Positions 56,101 through 64,000 of a DNA stretch of 64,000 nt are shown here, piece after piece. Both the position numbers and the translations under genes were made by a program. The notes beneath the pieces are model-generated. The model was not told the origin of the DNA, did no database searches, and saw only the letters and a list, made by a program, of their open reading frames with translations. Origin of the DNA: Prorocentrum cordatum (taxonomy: Eukaryota; Sar; Dinophyceae; Prorocentrales; Prorocentraceae); the NCBI GenBank assembly GCA_963575745.1, contig CAUYUJ010016294.1, positions 863,317 to 927,316 on the forward strand. Reading direction: 5' to 3'. Within the stretch, counting starts at the first letter, position 1, and each line of letters opens with the position of its first letter.

Positions 56101-56929
56101 TTCCACAGGCACCCGGAGCGCCCCGGATCGGCGGCACTGGCCGGAGGCCACTACAATAATCTCTTTTTTGTTTGCACAGGCTGCTACGAACATGTGGAAA
56201 CCATTTCAGACGCCCCTAAGTTTAAATCCGTGTTGTAAGGTCATCACATCCAGGAATCCGTGTACAAAGGCTGCTACAAAAAGATTGTCAATGTGGAGGG
56301 CCTGCGCCATAAAAACAAAAACACACATCGGTTGTCTTAGCATTGTCCGAATTGTCGCTGTGACAACACATGTTTGTTCCATAGATTTCCTGTGGTTCCT
56401 GTTTTCCTCTAGTTTTCCTGGGTTCTGGATGCCGCCACCGCAGATCCCCCACAAGTGAAGCCCATTCTTGTAAGGCCGCCGAAAAGAATCCCTGTGTACA
56501 AGCTGCTACAGCAATATTCTAAGTGAGGGGCCATCGCAAACCCCCCTCTCATAAAAGCCTTATGGAAGGTCGCCACAAAACAAATAAGTGATTGCAAAAG
56601 GCTGCGGCAAAAGGATTCTCTAAATGTGGTGGGTCTGCACCGTAGAGACAACGACAGTTACAGGTTGTCCGAGTTGTGTCCTACGATTAACCTGTTAAGA
56701 GACAAGCATGCTGCATGCGTTTCTTGTTTATTTCTGTATCCCTCTCTAGCGCTCTTGGGCTCAAAGCACCGCTTCTGCAGATCCCCACAGTTGAAGTCAT
56801 TGCTGTGAGAGCGCAACAAAACAATCCTCTGGCACAGGCTGCAACAGAGCAGGTCCCGAGATCAGATGATTACCATGCGGGTGCGAGTGGATTCTATTTG
56901 AAATCAAACAAACTACACATGACGGTTTC
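56101..56929. repeat. higher-order repeat, continued
   Basis: Family of 53280-55092: AATCCGTGTACAAAGGCTGC and AATCCCTGTGTACAAGCTGC units, and GGCTCAAAGCACCGCTTCTG near 56758 in reverse orientation. Confidence 0.75.
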
Positions 56930-57345
56930 TGATCCAGGGGATCAGATTCGGTGCTCGGTGATTGCGACAGAACAAGGCCTCACGGCTTTCCCTTCTCCCG
57001 CGAGAGGGCACGTTGAACGCGTCTTCGTGACAGAACCACCGTCCGCCGCCACCCTCCCCCCCTACCCTCGAATGTGGGAAGAACATAACGAATGCGATAT
57101 TTCGGCGTTCGGAAAACCAGCGCGCATGGCGGCGGCGCCAGAGTCACGTCCGCGGCGGGGGATCTGGACAGGCGGCGAGAATCCCATGCCAAGCGATTGA
57201 GTGCGAAAGCGCGCGCACTACAAGAACAAGTCTGGAACAAACGTCTACGGAAGGTGCTGTTGCAAAGAAGCAGCAACGAAGAAGCAACTTCAGCAGCCGC
57301 AGCCGCAGCAGCAGCAGGTCAAAAGTGTCACTGCAAGCCACCATA
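56930..57345. repeat. composite-repeat module, copy 4
   Basis: Carries GAATGCGATATTTCGGCG, GCGCATGGCGGCGGCGCCAG, GGCGGGGGATCTGG, ACTACAAGAACAAG and AAGAAGCAGC. The peptide frame seen in copies 1 and 2 is shifted. Confidence 0.85.
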
Positions 57346-57579
57346 TACTAATCGTTCTAGACCCAGTATCGCAGCCGTGACGCAGCGTAAGTAAGGAATG
57401 GCAAGAAAGGGTATGAGACGGTGAATGTAACAGGGTGCATGATCAATGCACGATATACCGAGTCTCTCGCGATAGTACCAAGGCTATTGGTTAGGCTGCG
57501 CACCGCTTGAGCAGAGCGGTCGCGGTTTGACGCTTGTTCTGCTTGCCTATCGATTCCGTTTAAAGTCGGGGGGACACGA

Positions 57580-57895
57580 ATGGCCAATCCGCTCGCCGCA
57601 TGCAGCTACAGAACAGCCCTGCTAGAAGAGGCCATACAGAGGGCACCCCCAAACCTCAGGCAGGACATCTGCCTTGGGCAGCGATTGCCCCATATGAAAA
57701 TGTGGAGGGGCGAATCGCCTTGAAAAGATCAGACATCCTGAGATCCAGACGCCCGACGAAATCCTACAAGAGGTAACGGGCCCGTGGCCAGGCGACGGAG
57801 GGCAAGTGGCCATGCTGACCGCCATAGCTCAATCACCAGCCCTCGTAGAACCAGGCTCAGATGTCGAAGCCCTATCAGCCTGGTACAGCGCGTAG
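57580..57895 (+). pseudogene. unknown small coding remnant
   Basis: ATG 57580 opens 47 protein-like codons (SYRTALLEEAIQRAPPNLRQ), then TGA at 57721. One base over, the frame is open (IRHPEIQTPDEILQEV, then GPWPGDGGQVAMLTAIAQS) to TAG 57893-57895. One extra T near 57720 would explain the break; the two halves give about 105 codons. I do not recognise it. It lies tail to tail with element F. It could be another element's gag or a host gene fragment. Confidence 0.35.
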
Positions 57896-57932
57896 TTTTT
57901 CAATCCGTGCTTGATTGACTGGAAACCTGACA

Positions 57933-58665
57933 TCACTTGTAGAAAGAAACCACGGTCAATACTACCTGTGGCATGTCCGCCAGCTGCCATATCACGTTGT
58001 CACACCACTGTGCACGATGCACGATACCGCTGTCCACCATCTGCCAATTATTGTTAAATTGACAATGTAATATACAGTTTGTCGGTTTCGCTTGGTCATT
58101 GCAAAATAAAGACGTAAAACCGTACTCTGAGTCAATGGTCAGTGTGGCCTTGATGCACAGACCACCCATTTCCAAAATGGTTTTGAGCTGTGTCGATGTG
58201 AGTGGTCCCGCTAGGAGTTCGTGAAGTGTCACGATAGTCGGGTAGCAAGATTCCCAACTGTGGGCTGCTAATCGCGCTTCCGCTGAATAGCTGGAGTGTA
58301 CCTGCAACCGGTAGGGCTACAAGTACGCGTCCAGCAATTGGGCGACAAGCTTTCGCCCGGCGTGTGTCCACGCCTAAGAAGACTGGCGTATATGATAGCA
58401 TACCCTTCACTTCGTCGTTGTCGTCGCCGCTGCGGCGTTGGTAGCCGGACACGATGTGTTCCCCTGTTAGGGTCATAGCTTGATATACGAGAGCCGCTGG
58501 GCCTGCCTGCGAATTCCTGGTAATGATGTTGAGTCGTATCACCTGTCTGTTGGTCGATTTGGAGGCACGCGGTAGAGATACTTCATAAACCATCAACCAC
58601 ACTTGGGCAATCAAGGCATAAGCCAAGGCACACCGAAAGATGATGACCATGTCAAACATGAACAT
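57933..58665 (-). pseudogene. element F RT end and RNase H (Ty1/copia)
   Basis: Two minus frames. The upstream one (58132-58665) reads FRCALAYALIAQVWLMVYEV, RASKSTNRQVIRLN and QAGPAALVYQAMTLTGEH, then DEVKGMLSYTPVFLGVDTRR, fitting the end of the copia RT and the start of RNase H. The second (57933-58307) reads CYPTIVTLHELLAGPLTSTQ, then CIKATLTIDSEYGFTSL (Asp region) and DSGIVHRAQWCDN, where the family normally has W-C-D-T-R-D. The frameshift lies near 58290. The frame ends at 57933 with LTVVSFYK, past the homology. Confidence 0.65.
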
Positions 58666-58679
58666 CGCCGCTCGATATT

Positions 58680-58705
58680 CGGCTTCAGCGCCCGTGCCTT
58701 CAGGA

Positions 58706-58741
<36 letters not shown>

Positions 58742-59244
58742 GACGGAGCTGTTTGATATATTCATTATGGTCAAGGATGGCACTGCCATACTCAAGTTTG
58801 GCGTTTCTCACGGCGCAATGTGTGCAAGCACGCTTGTTAGTGTTAAGTTGTCATGCGTCGACGGTGTTCTTTACACACTTGACAGACATGTTGATCGTGT
58901 CCTCGCCACCGACCATGTTTATGTCATCGACGTGTCTGGTCGTCGGAAGGTGTTTGGCTGGCCACGAACTCCTCATCGCACGAGGTAGGTCGTAGTCCGA
59001 AACCCCAAGTAGTCGTGCGAATCTCCAGCGAACGCCCTTGGAGCGTTTTTGGTCCCAGTGCCTGCTTTACGGCACTGTAAGCAGTGCTTCGATTCATCGT
59101 ATGACTCGAAGCCAGGGGGACCTCAGAACGGTTGCCTAACCTCCCGCTAAGGCAAGCTACAACATCCGTTCTTTCTCGCCGGCTGCCTCGTCGAACTCGC
59201 GGCACGTGATCCCCATTGAGAAAGGTTCTGTCGACGTCCATCAT
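58680..59244 (-). pseudogene. element F reverse transcriptase core
   Basis: On the minus strand near 58935 the frame reads HVDDINMVGGEDTINMSVK, the copia catalytic block with His before VDD as in element A, then KLEYGSAILDHNEYIKQLRP. Right after this a (TA)16 run at 58707-58739 has expanded and destroys the frame. Upstream (58924-59244) LNGDHVPRVRRGSRR is only loosely alignable. The RT lacks most of its N-terminal half; a GACGGC array (59270-59400) starts just upstream. Confidence 0.55.
58707..58739. repeat. TA microsatellite
   Basis: (AT)16 inside the RT remnant of element F. Confidence 0.95.
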
Positions 59245-59269
59245 CCATTATTAATTGCACGCCCGCCGT

Positions 59270-59400
59270 GCTGGCCTCCAGAGAGACCCAAGACGGCTGT
59301 AGCAAGGCCCGTCGACGGTCCAAGACGGCGCTAAGACAGCCCCAAGACCCCCACACGGCCAAGAGGGCCCCAAGACGGCCCAAGAGAGCCCCAAAACGTT
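59270..59400. repeat. GACGGCCC array
   Basis: CCAAGACGGC and CCAAGAGGGC units, as before modules 1 and 2. Confidence 0.8.
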
Positions 59401-59404
59401 TTCA

Positions 59405-59560
59405 GAAAGCCCAATGAGGGGGGGTGAGGCTATACGCAGCATTTATCTTCGTTTGGCGACAGAGCGCAGTCGGAGACTTCTCCCTGCGGCCTTGCGGGCC
59501 CAGCGCCAGCGAGAGAGGCATATTGAGCACGTCTTCGTGACAATACCATCGCCCGCCGTC
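59405..59560. repeat. composite-repeat module, copy 5, truncated
   Basis: GGGTGAGGCTATACGCAGCA, GTCGGAGACTTCTCCCTGCG, GCGGGCCCAGCGCCAGCGAG and CACGTCTTCGTGACAATACC match the start of copy 1. Confidence 0.8.
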
Positions 59561-60980
59561 GAATGCAATATCTCCATGTTCTGGTGATCACCCAGCCTCT
59601 CCACCTCCTTTTCCTGCTTCCTCCGGGGGCCAGAGCCGCTAGAGCCAATCGCACCCGGGCCTTACGGCACAACGTCCAGCTCTAAGGAGCGGCAAGGGCG
59701 GAGGTCGGGGGAGGGAGAATACGCCGGCGCCCGTTGCACCTGAATGCTGGTGCAGGTCGCCGCAGGAAACACACAGTTCTGACGGGAAGACAAGAGGGGA
59801 ATCCTTGATCTCGAAAGTCCTGAACAAAAGATTAACATGCTAAAATCGATTTAGAGATCTGGGAGAATACAGGACAATCAGAAAACACCCGCGGCTACAA
59901 ACTGGTCCCAAGGATGGGGTCGAGGACTCTGGGGGGGCCCCCGGTAAAAACAAAAAACAGACAAAATCCAGAATCTGGGGCAGTGGGACTCCAGCCACAG
60001 GAAGCCTCCACGATGAGCCAAGACCCTGAACCCCACGTGGTTCGATGGAGTCAGGGTCAGATTAAAACCTTTTGGAGCCTGTTGATGTACACTCCCACTG
60101 TAGGAAGAGAGAATGAGCAAACGCAGAACTTCGATGTCTCGATTTGTTTCCAAACGCAGGCCCGGGAGCTCTCGACATCTTCCTGGGGGTCGGTTCCGAT
60201 TGTCCTGGAGCCCGAAAACGGCTCCTAGACGCCGACAAAAAAGGAAACAAAAAAAAGGCCTGAGCCTGTTCTGGGGAGAAGGAAACTCACCACCACCACC
60301 ACCTCCACCACCACCACCCTCGAGGATCGAGGCTAAAGTTCTACACGTGTTGGTCCTTTGGGAGCCTCGTGGGACCACCGCGTGGAGACGCAGAAACCTG
60401 GGTGAGGCGAGGTGGGGGTCTTCTCAAAGGCAGGGGGCTTCTCACAAGGCTTCTCAGCCGCCATCCCCCACCACCACCACCACCACCACCACCACCACCA
60501 CCTCGGGGGTGCAGGATCTGCTGATCCTTGGGACACAGGTGCGCGGGATGCTCTGCAAAAGCGCCCAAAAAAGTATACAGTGTACACCACCGTGGCCACC
60601 TCTGCCTCTCCATGTGGCGGCGTTGGTGATACTGTCCAGCCCACGCACGGCCAATCGGGCATCAGCACCGCACTTCTGAAGCTCTCTTCGAGCTCCGGCC
60701 GCTGGAAGGGGTCCTGACCTCCGTCCAACACACTAGCCGACCTCCTAAAATCGCAGCCAGCCCGGTAACTAGTCATGCCCGCGACGACCCGATGCCTTCG
60801 AGTCGGCGGCCCCTAGAGCTCTCGACACCTGCGCAAGGACCAGTGTTCCATCCAGACCTGCTTTTGTCTGCCCAGGAGCCCACAAACGGCCTCCAGACGC
60901 AAAAGAATCAGAAACCTCTGGCGCGTTTTCTCCGAGTGGCCAAAATGTGGAGTTACTGCTCCTGGCCCCCTCCTGTCTTC
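59561..60980. other. no gene seen; CCA microsatellites and a weak dispersed repeat
   Basis: (CCA)n at 60289-60319 and (CAC)n at 60464-60501. GAGCTCTCGACA followed ~50 bases later by GGAGCCC.AAACGGC occurs near 60168 and 60817. No coding motif. Confidence 0.35.
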
Positions 60981-61017
60981 CCCCCCCCCAGAGAGCTCGC
61001 GTGGAGTCACAAAAAGA

Positions 61018-61140
61018 AGGCCCCTGACCCTCAGTCCACGTCCTCGGCGCTGGTGGCATTCTTCGCCTCCTCAGCGGGCGCCTCGCCCTCCTTGTCGCCC
61101 TCCTTGGGCGGTGCATCATCCTCCTCGCCTTTCTTATTGA
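61018..61140 (-). CDS. weak candidate terminal exon, acidic C-terminus
   Basis: Between two minus-strand stops (61151-61153 and about 61020) a frame reads FNKKGEEDDAPPKEGDKEGE and ends KNATSAEDVD. The composition is that of a real acidic protein tail, and an AG precedes it at a possible acceptor (GCGAAG). No partner exon was found. It may be chance. Confidence 0.2.
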
Positions 61141-61679
61141 ATCGCTTCGCTCATTCCGCGACCCGTATTGTGCCATCGCTGGCGTTTGTCTGCGCGTTCG
61201 TGGCCCATGCGGCGCTGCTGGGCGGTGGTGGTTTCGGGATGCGTTGCGACAACAGGCACACGGGGCAAGCGGAGGAGAAGAGGCGAGGCAAAGGGAAGAG
61301 AGACACAGAGCAAACCCGGAAAGGTCCGGAGGGAGGCCAGAAGAGAGGAGGGCAGGATAGATGGAGAGGAAAGACGGGGAGCGAACAGCGGGCGAAGATG
61401 GTGGCATGGTTCGTATGTGAATGTTTTTGTATGTCGGTGTGCTCGCGTCGAGTGTGAAAAAAGCGACGGAGGGAAAGGAGGAAAAGGGGGAAGGCGGTGG
61501 CATGGGGTCCAGCGCCAGTCCACAGCTGGCTCCAGAAGAATGAAATCTGAAATCTGACATCTTCGAGCGCTCTTCGGAGTCCTCCTGGTACGTCTGCTGT
61601 GTAATGGCCTTCGGCCCATCCTGCTATTGTGCCTGGGTCGTGGGTCGGAATCCCGAAGGATGCTGGCATGGGGTCGTTT
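61141..61679. other. no gene seen
   Basis: Purine-rich stretch at 61260-61400. No motif. Confidence 0.3.
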
Positions 61680-62230
61680 AGGAGCGCTCTCGGGGGCCTC
61701 TGGGGGGCAGGCGTAAGGCCTCTCGGGAGCGTCTTGGGAGCCTCTTGGGGGCCTGTTGGGGGCCACTTGAAGCTTCCTGGGGGCCGCTCGGGAGTCTCTT
61801 TAAGTCTCCTGGGGGCCTCTGGCGGGCCCCTTGGGGCCTCCTGGGGGTGTGTTGGAGCCTGGGGCTCGAAAAATGTTTTTTCGGGTCCCCCGTCTGGGTT
61901 CCTTCTTGGTGTCGTCTTCGGGGCTTCTTGGGCCGTCTTGGAGGCCTCTTGGGTCGACTCGGTGGGGCTCTCTCGGGCAGTCTTGGGTCCCTCTTGGAGG
62001 CCTCTTGGGCCGTCGTCGAGGCGATCTTGGGGGCCTCTGGGGCCGTTTTGGAGCCGGGAAGCTGAAAAACGAGAACACCAAATTCTTCAAACATCTACGC
62101 AAAATTCACCTCTTGGGAGTGCCCCTGGAGGAGTCCTCATGGGGCGTCTTGGAGGCCTCCAGGGGCCGTCTGGAGGCCATCTCGGGCGTCTTGCAATGAT
62201 CATCTGGTGTTTCGGACCCCTCTTGGTCTC
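61680..62230. repeat. CCAAGATGGC family array, reverse orientation
   Basis: GGGGGCCTCTTGGGCCGTCTTGGAGGCCTC-type units (in part), i.e. the complement of CCAAGAGGC and CCAAGACGGCC. Confidence 0.85.
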
Positions 62231-62441
62231 CTGAGCCATGCCTGGAGCGATCCTGCGGGCCCTGAAAACCGCTTCCGAAGGTTCCGGCATCCTTGAACGG
62301 AGTGATGACCTGGGAGCGTCCCAGTCTGCGCCCAGGGTACTTCTCGACCAGGGACCCCCAAGGGCCGCCACGCGCGCGCGAACCAGAAACCCTGAGCCTG
62401 CTACCGGAAATCACGGCGAATTATCCGCCGATCAGGCCTGT

Positions 62442-62755
62442 GAGCTCCCTATGGGGCCACAAAGCGCTGTAATGAACAGGGGAGACGCATGCGAGTGCAG
62501 CCACTGGGGCCTTCGGCGGAGCTCCCTATGGGGCCGCGGAACGCTGTACTGGGCGAGCGGGACGCATGCGAACACCGCCACTCGGGCCTTCGGTGAAGCT
62601 CCGTATATGGGGCCACGAGACAGCGCTGTACATGCGAACGCCGCCAGTGAGGCGATCGATGGAGCTCCCTATGGGCCCGTGAAACGTTGTATTGGTGGGG
62701 TAAACTGATGCGAGTGCAGCCACTGGAGCTATCGGTGGAGCTCCCCATGGGGAGT
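62442..62755. repeat. 76-bp tandem repeat, about four units
   Basis: GAGCTCCCTATGGGGCC or a variant starts units at 62442, 62519, 62595, 62662 and 62738. Each unit also has GACGCATGCGA and GCCACTGGGGCCTTCGG. Confidence 0.9.
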
Positions 62756-62849
62756 TGGGAAAAAGCTACAACCTGAGCTTCAGCTCTGCTGAGGGGGTTG
62801 CGAGGGTGGCTCTGTCGAGGAAAGGAGGTGGGAAGGAATGTCTGCTAAT

Positions 62850-63412
62850 TTACTGGGGCTGGGGGCTGGGGCCCAGGCCGGCGCCAGGGCCGGGGCCAAG
62901 GCCGGGGCCAAGACCAGGGCAGGACGGGGGCCAGGCCCGCATTCGGGCCGAGGCCACCGCCAAGGCCGGACCGGGGCTGGGGCCGGGACTCGGGCCGAAG
63001 CTGGCAGAAGCCCGGGGCCCGCGCCAAGTCGGAGCTGGCCGGGACCAGCGGCCGCGCCAAGGCTGGCGGCCGGCCAGGGAAGAGGCCCCGTCCCGAGGCC
63101 TGCCCGGGGCCCAGGCCCAGGGCCCGGGACCTGGAGGCCCCGGCGCCGCGCGCCAAGGCCCAGGCGGGGCCAACGCCCGGGCGGAGCCGAAGGCTGGGGC
63201 GCGGGGCGGGGCCAGGGCAAGGAGCCGGAGCTGGGAACGGGACAGGGGCTGGAGCCTGAAACGGGAGGGCCGAGACAGGGGCCAGGACCAGGGCCAGGAC
63301 CGGGGCCGGGGCCGGGCCAGGGCATGGGCTGCATGGGGCCGGGGCCAGGACCGGGGCCGGGACCAAGGGCGGGGCCGGGGCTGGGGCCGGGGCCAGGGCC
63401 AGAGCCGGAACG
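62850..63412. repeat. GGGGCC/GGGGCCAG-rich array
   Basis: Dense GGGGCCGGGGCCAGGGCC units, very G-rich on the plus strand. Gly/Pro/Ala/Arg-rich frames on both strands are artefacts. Confidence 0.9.
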
Positions 63413-64000
63413 TCGGGCCGTCAGCTCGAATCTAAGAATCTCTGGATCGCCCCCGCCCTGGGCACCAATGCGACCCCACGACCCCGAGATGGCCTCTTAC
63501 GATGTCCCCTGAGACGCGATATGATCCCAAGTTGACCCCATGATTGCGTGGATAACCCCGAATCGACGATAAAACCCCATTACGAGTCCAATACCACCCC
63601 GAGACCACCTCGCGACCCGAACAGGATCCACGGACCATTCGAGGACGACCCATGACGACCCCACGACGACCCTGAAATCCCAAGATAACGGGAGCACGAA
63701 TGTAAATCATGGGTGGCCGTGCGCCGTTTACTTTGCCTGGGTGGGGGCTCGCGTACAGCGCGAAGCCAATATGGCAGATCTAGGCGCGCGCTCAGGGCCC
63801 GAAGGGACTAAACGTTTCACCCAGGGCGTTCGCGAGAATGGGTGCCGAAAAGGGCCCGAATATTTGTCGGCCTGCGCGCGTTCTGTTTTGTTCCGAACCT
63901 ACATTGGCTCCAGCCGTGTTTCAAGTTTCTCGCGCGGCCTGCTCCATGACTCCAAGATGTCCCTTATTTAATCTATGACCCCTAGACCCTGATATTACCT
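63413..64000. other. no gene established
   Basis: Degenerate GACCCCGA repeats to 63720. The plus frame 63741-63971 (76 codons, with GTKRFTQGVRENGCRKGPEY) has a natural-looking composition but no recognised motif. Confidence 0.25.

Noticed and set aside
61134-61766. Minus-strand 210-codon frame as a gene
   Set aside because: Arg/Pro-rich translation that overlaps an equally long frame 61151-61669; only the short acidic piece at 61018-61140 looked natural.
62755-63512. Gly/Pro/Ala-rich frames of about 170-230 codons
   Set aside because: Translation of the GGGGCC array in several frames.

Overview
The window looks like nuclear DNA of a dinoflagellate, probably a GC-rich, Prorocentrum-like genome. 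This is inferred from Ty1/copia polyproteins of the type common in dinoflagellates, LINE remnants with an RNase H plus Cys-rich tail, long degenerate 'CCAAGATGGC' repeat fields, very long trinucleotide microsatellites, and no compact single-copy genes. I saw no rRNA, tRNA, CRISPR, bacterial operon or spliced-leader sequence. Almost every support for coding comes from decayed retroelements. Most long open frames here are low-complexity artefacts of stop-free repeats and are left out.

Layout. 1-5230: Ty1/copia element A (+ strand, cut by the left edge): protease, integrase, RT and RNase H in three frames, with an unusual ~380-codon in-frame C-terminal extension. 5855-6820: gag-like remnant (-). 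7-12.8 kb: repeats, inverted repeats and one weak ubiquitin-like exon candidate (-). 12840-21737: copia element B (-), complete from LTR to LTR, with ~200-bp LTRs, a 7-bp target-site duplication, a tRNA-type primer-binding site, gag, zinc knuckle, protease, a methyltransferase-like domain, integrase, RT, RNase H and a Cys-containing C-terminus; all damaged by stops and frameshifts. 22.0-23.5 kb: a large inverted repeat overlapped by a 511-bp tandem duplication. 24684-34002: copia element C (-), strongly decayed, with ~180-bp LTRs; its right LTR is split by the 3' part of a LINE (31899-33925, +). 34.0-38.2 kb: microsatellites and minisatellites. 38.6-42.5 kb: LINE D (-), with a 1.85-kb satellite lying between its endonuclease and RT remnants. 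43-45.6 kb: repeat arrays. 45.9-50.25 kb: gag-like element E (-), flanked by a ~100-bp direct repeat. 50.6-59.6 kb: a composite dispersed repeat (module plus CAG tract plus 'GACGGCCC' array), a separate higher-order repeat and C-rich/CGT arrays. 57.9-59.2 kb: RT and RNase H of copia element F (-). 59.6-64 kb: more satellites, a 76-bp tandem repeat, a GGGGCC-rich array and two very weak coding candidates.

How the parts relate. The coding parts are those of autonomous retroelements: capsid (gag), polyprotein processing (protease), integration (integrase or AP-type endonuclease), and copying (RT and RNase H). None appears intact enough to be active. The most interesting signals are the methyltransferase-like domain seen in two different copia elements, the C-terminal extension of element A, and a family of ~350-bp modules, two of which share a short conserved peptide frame.
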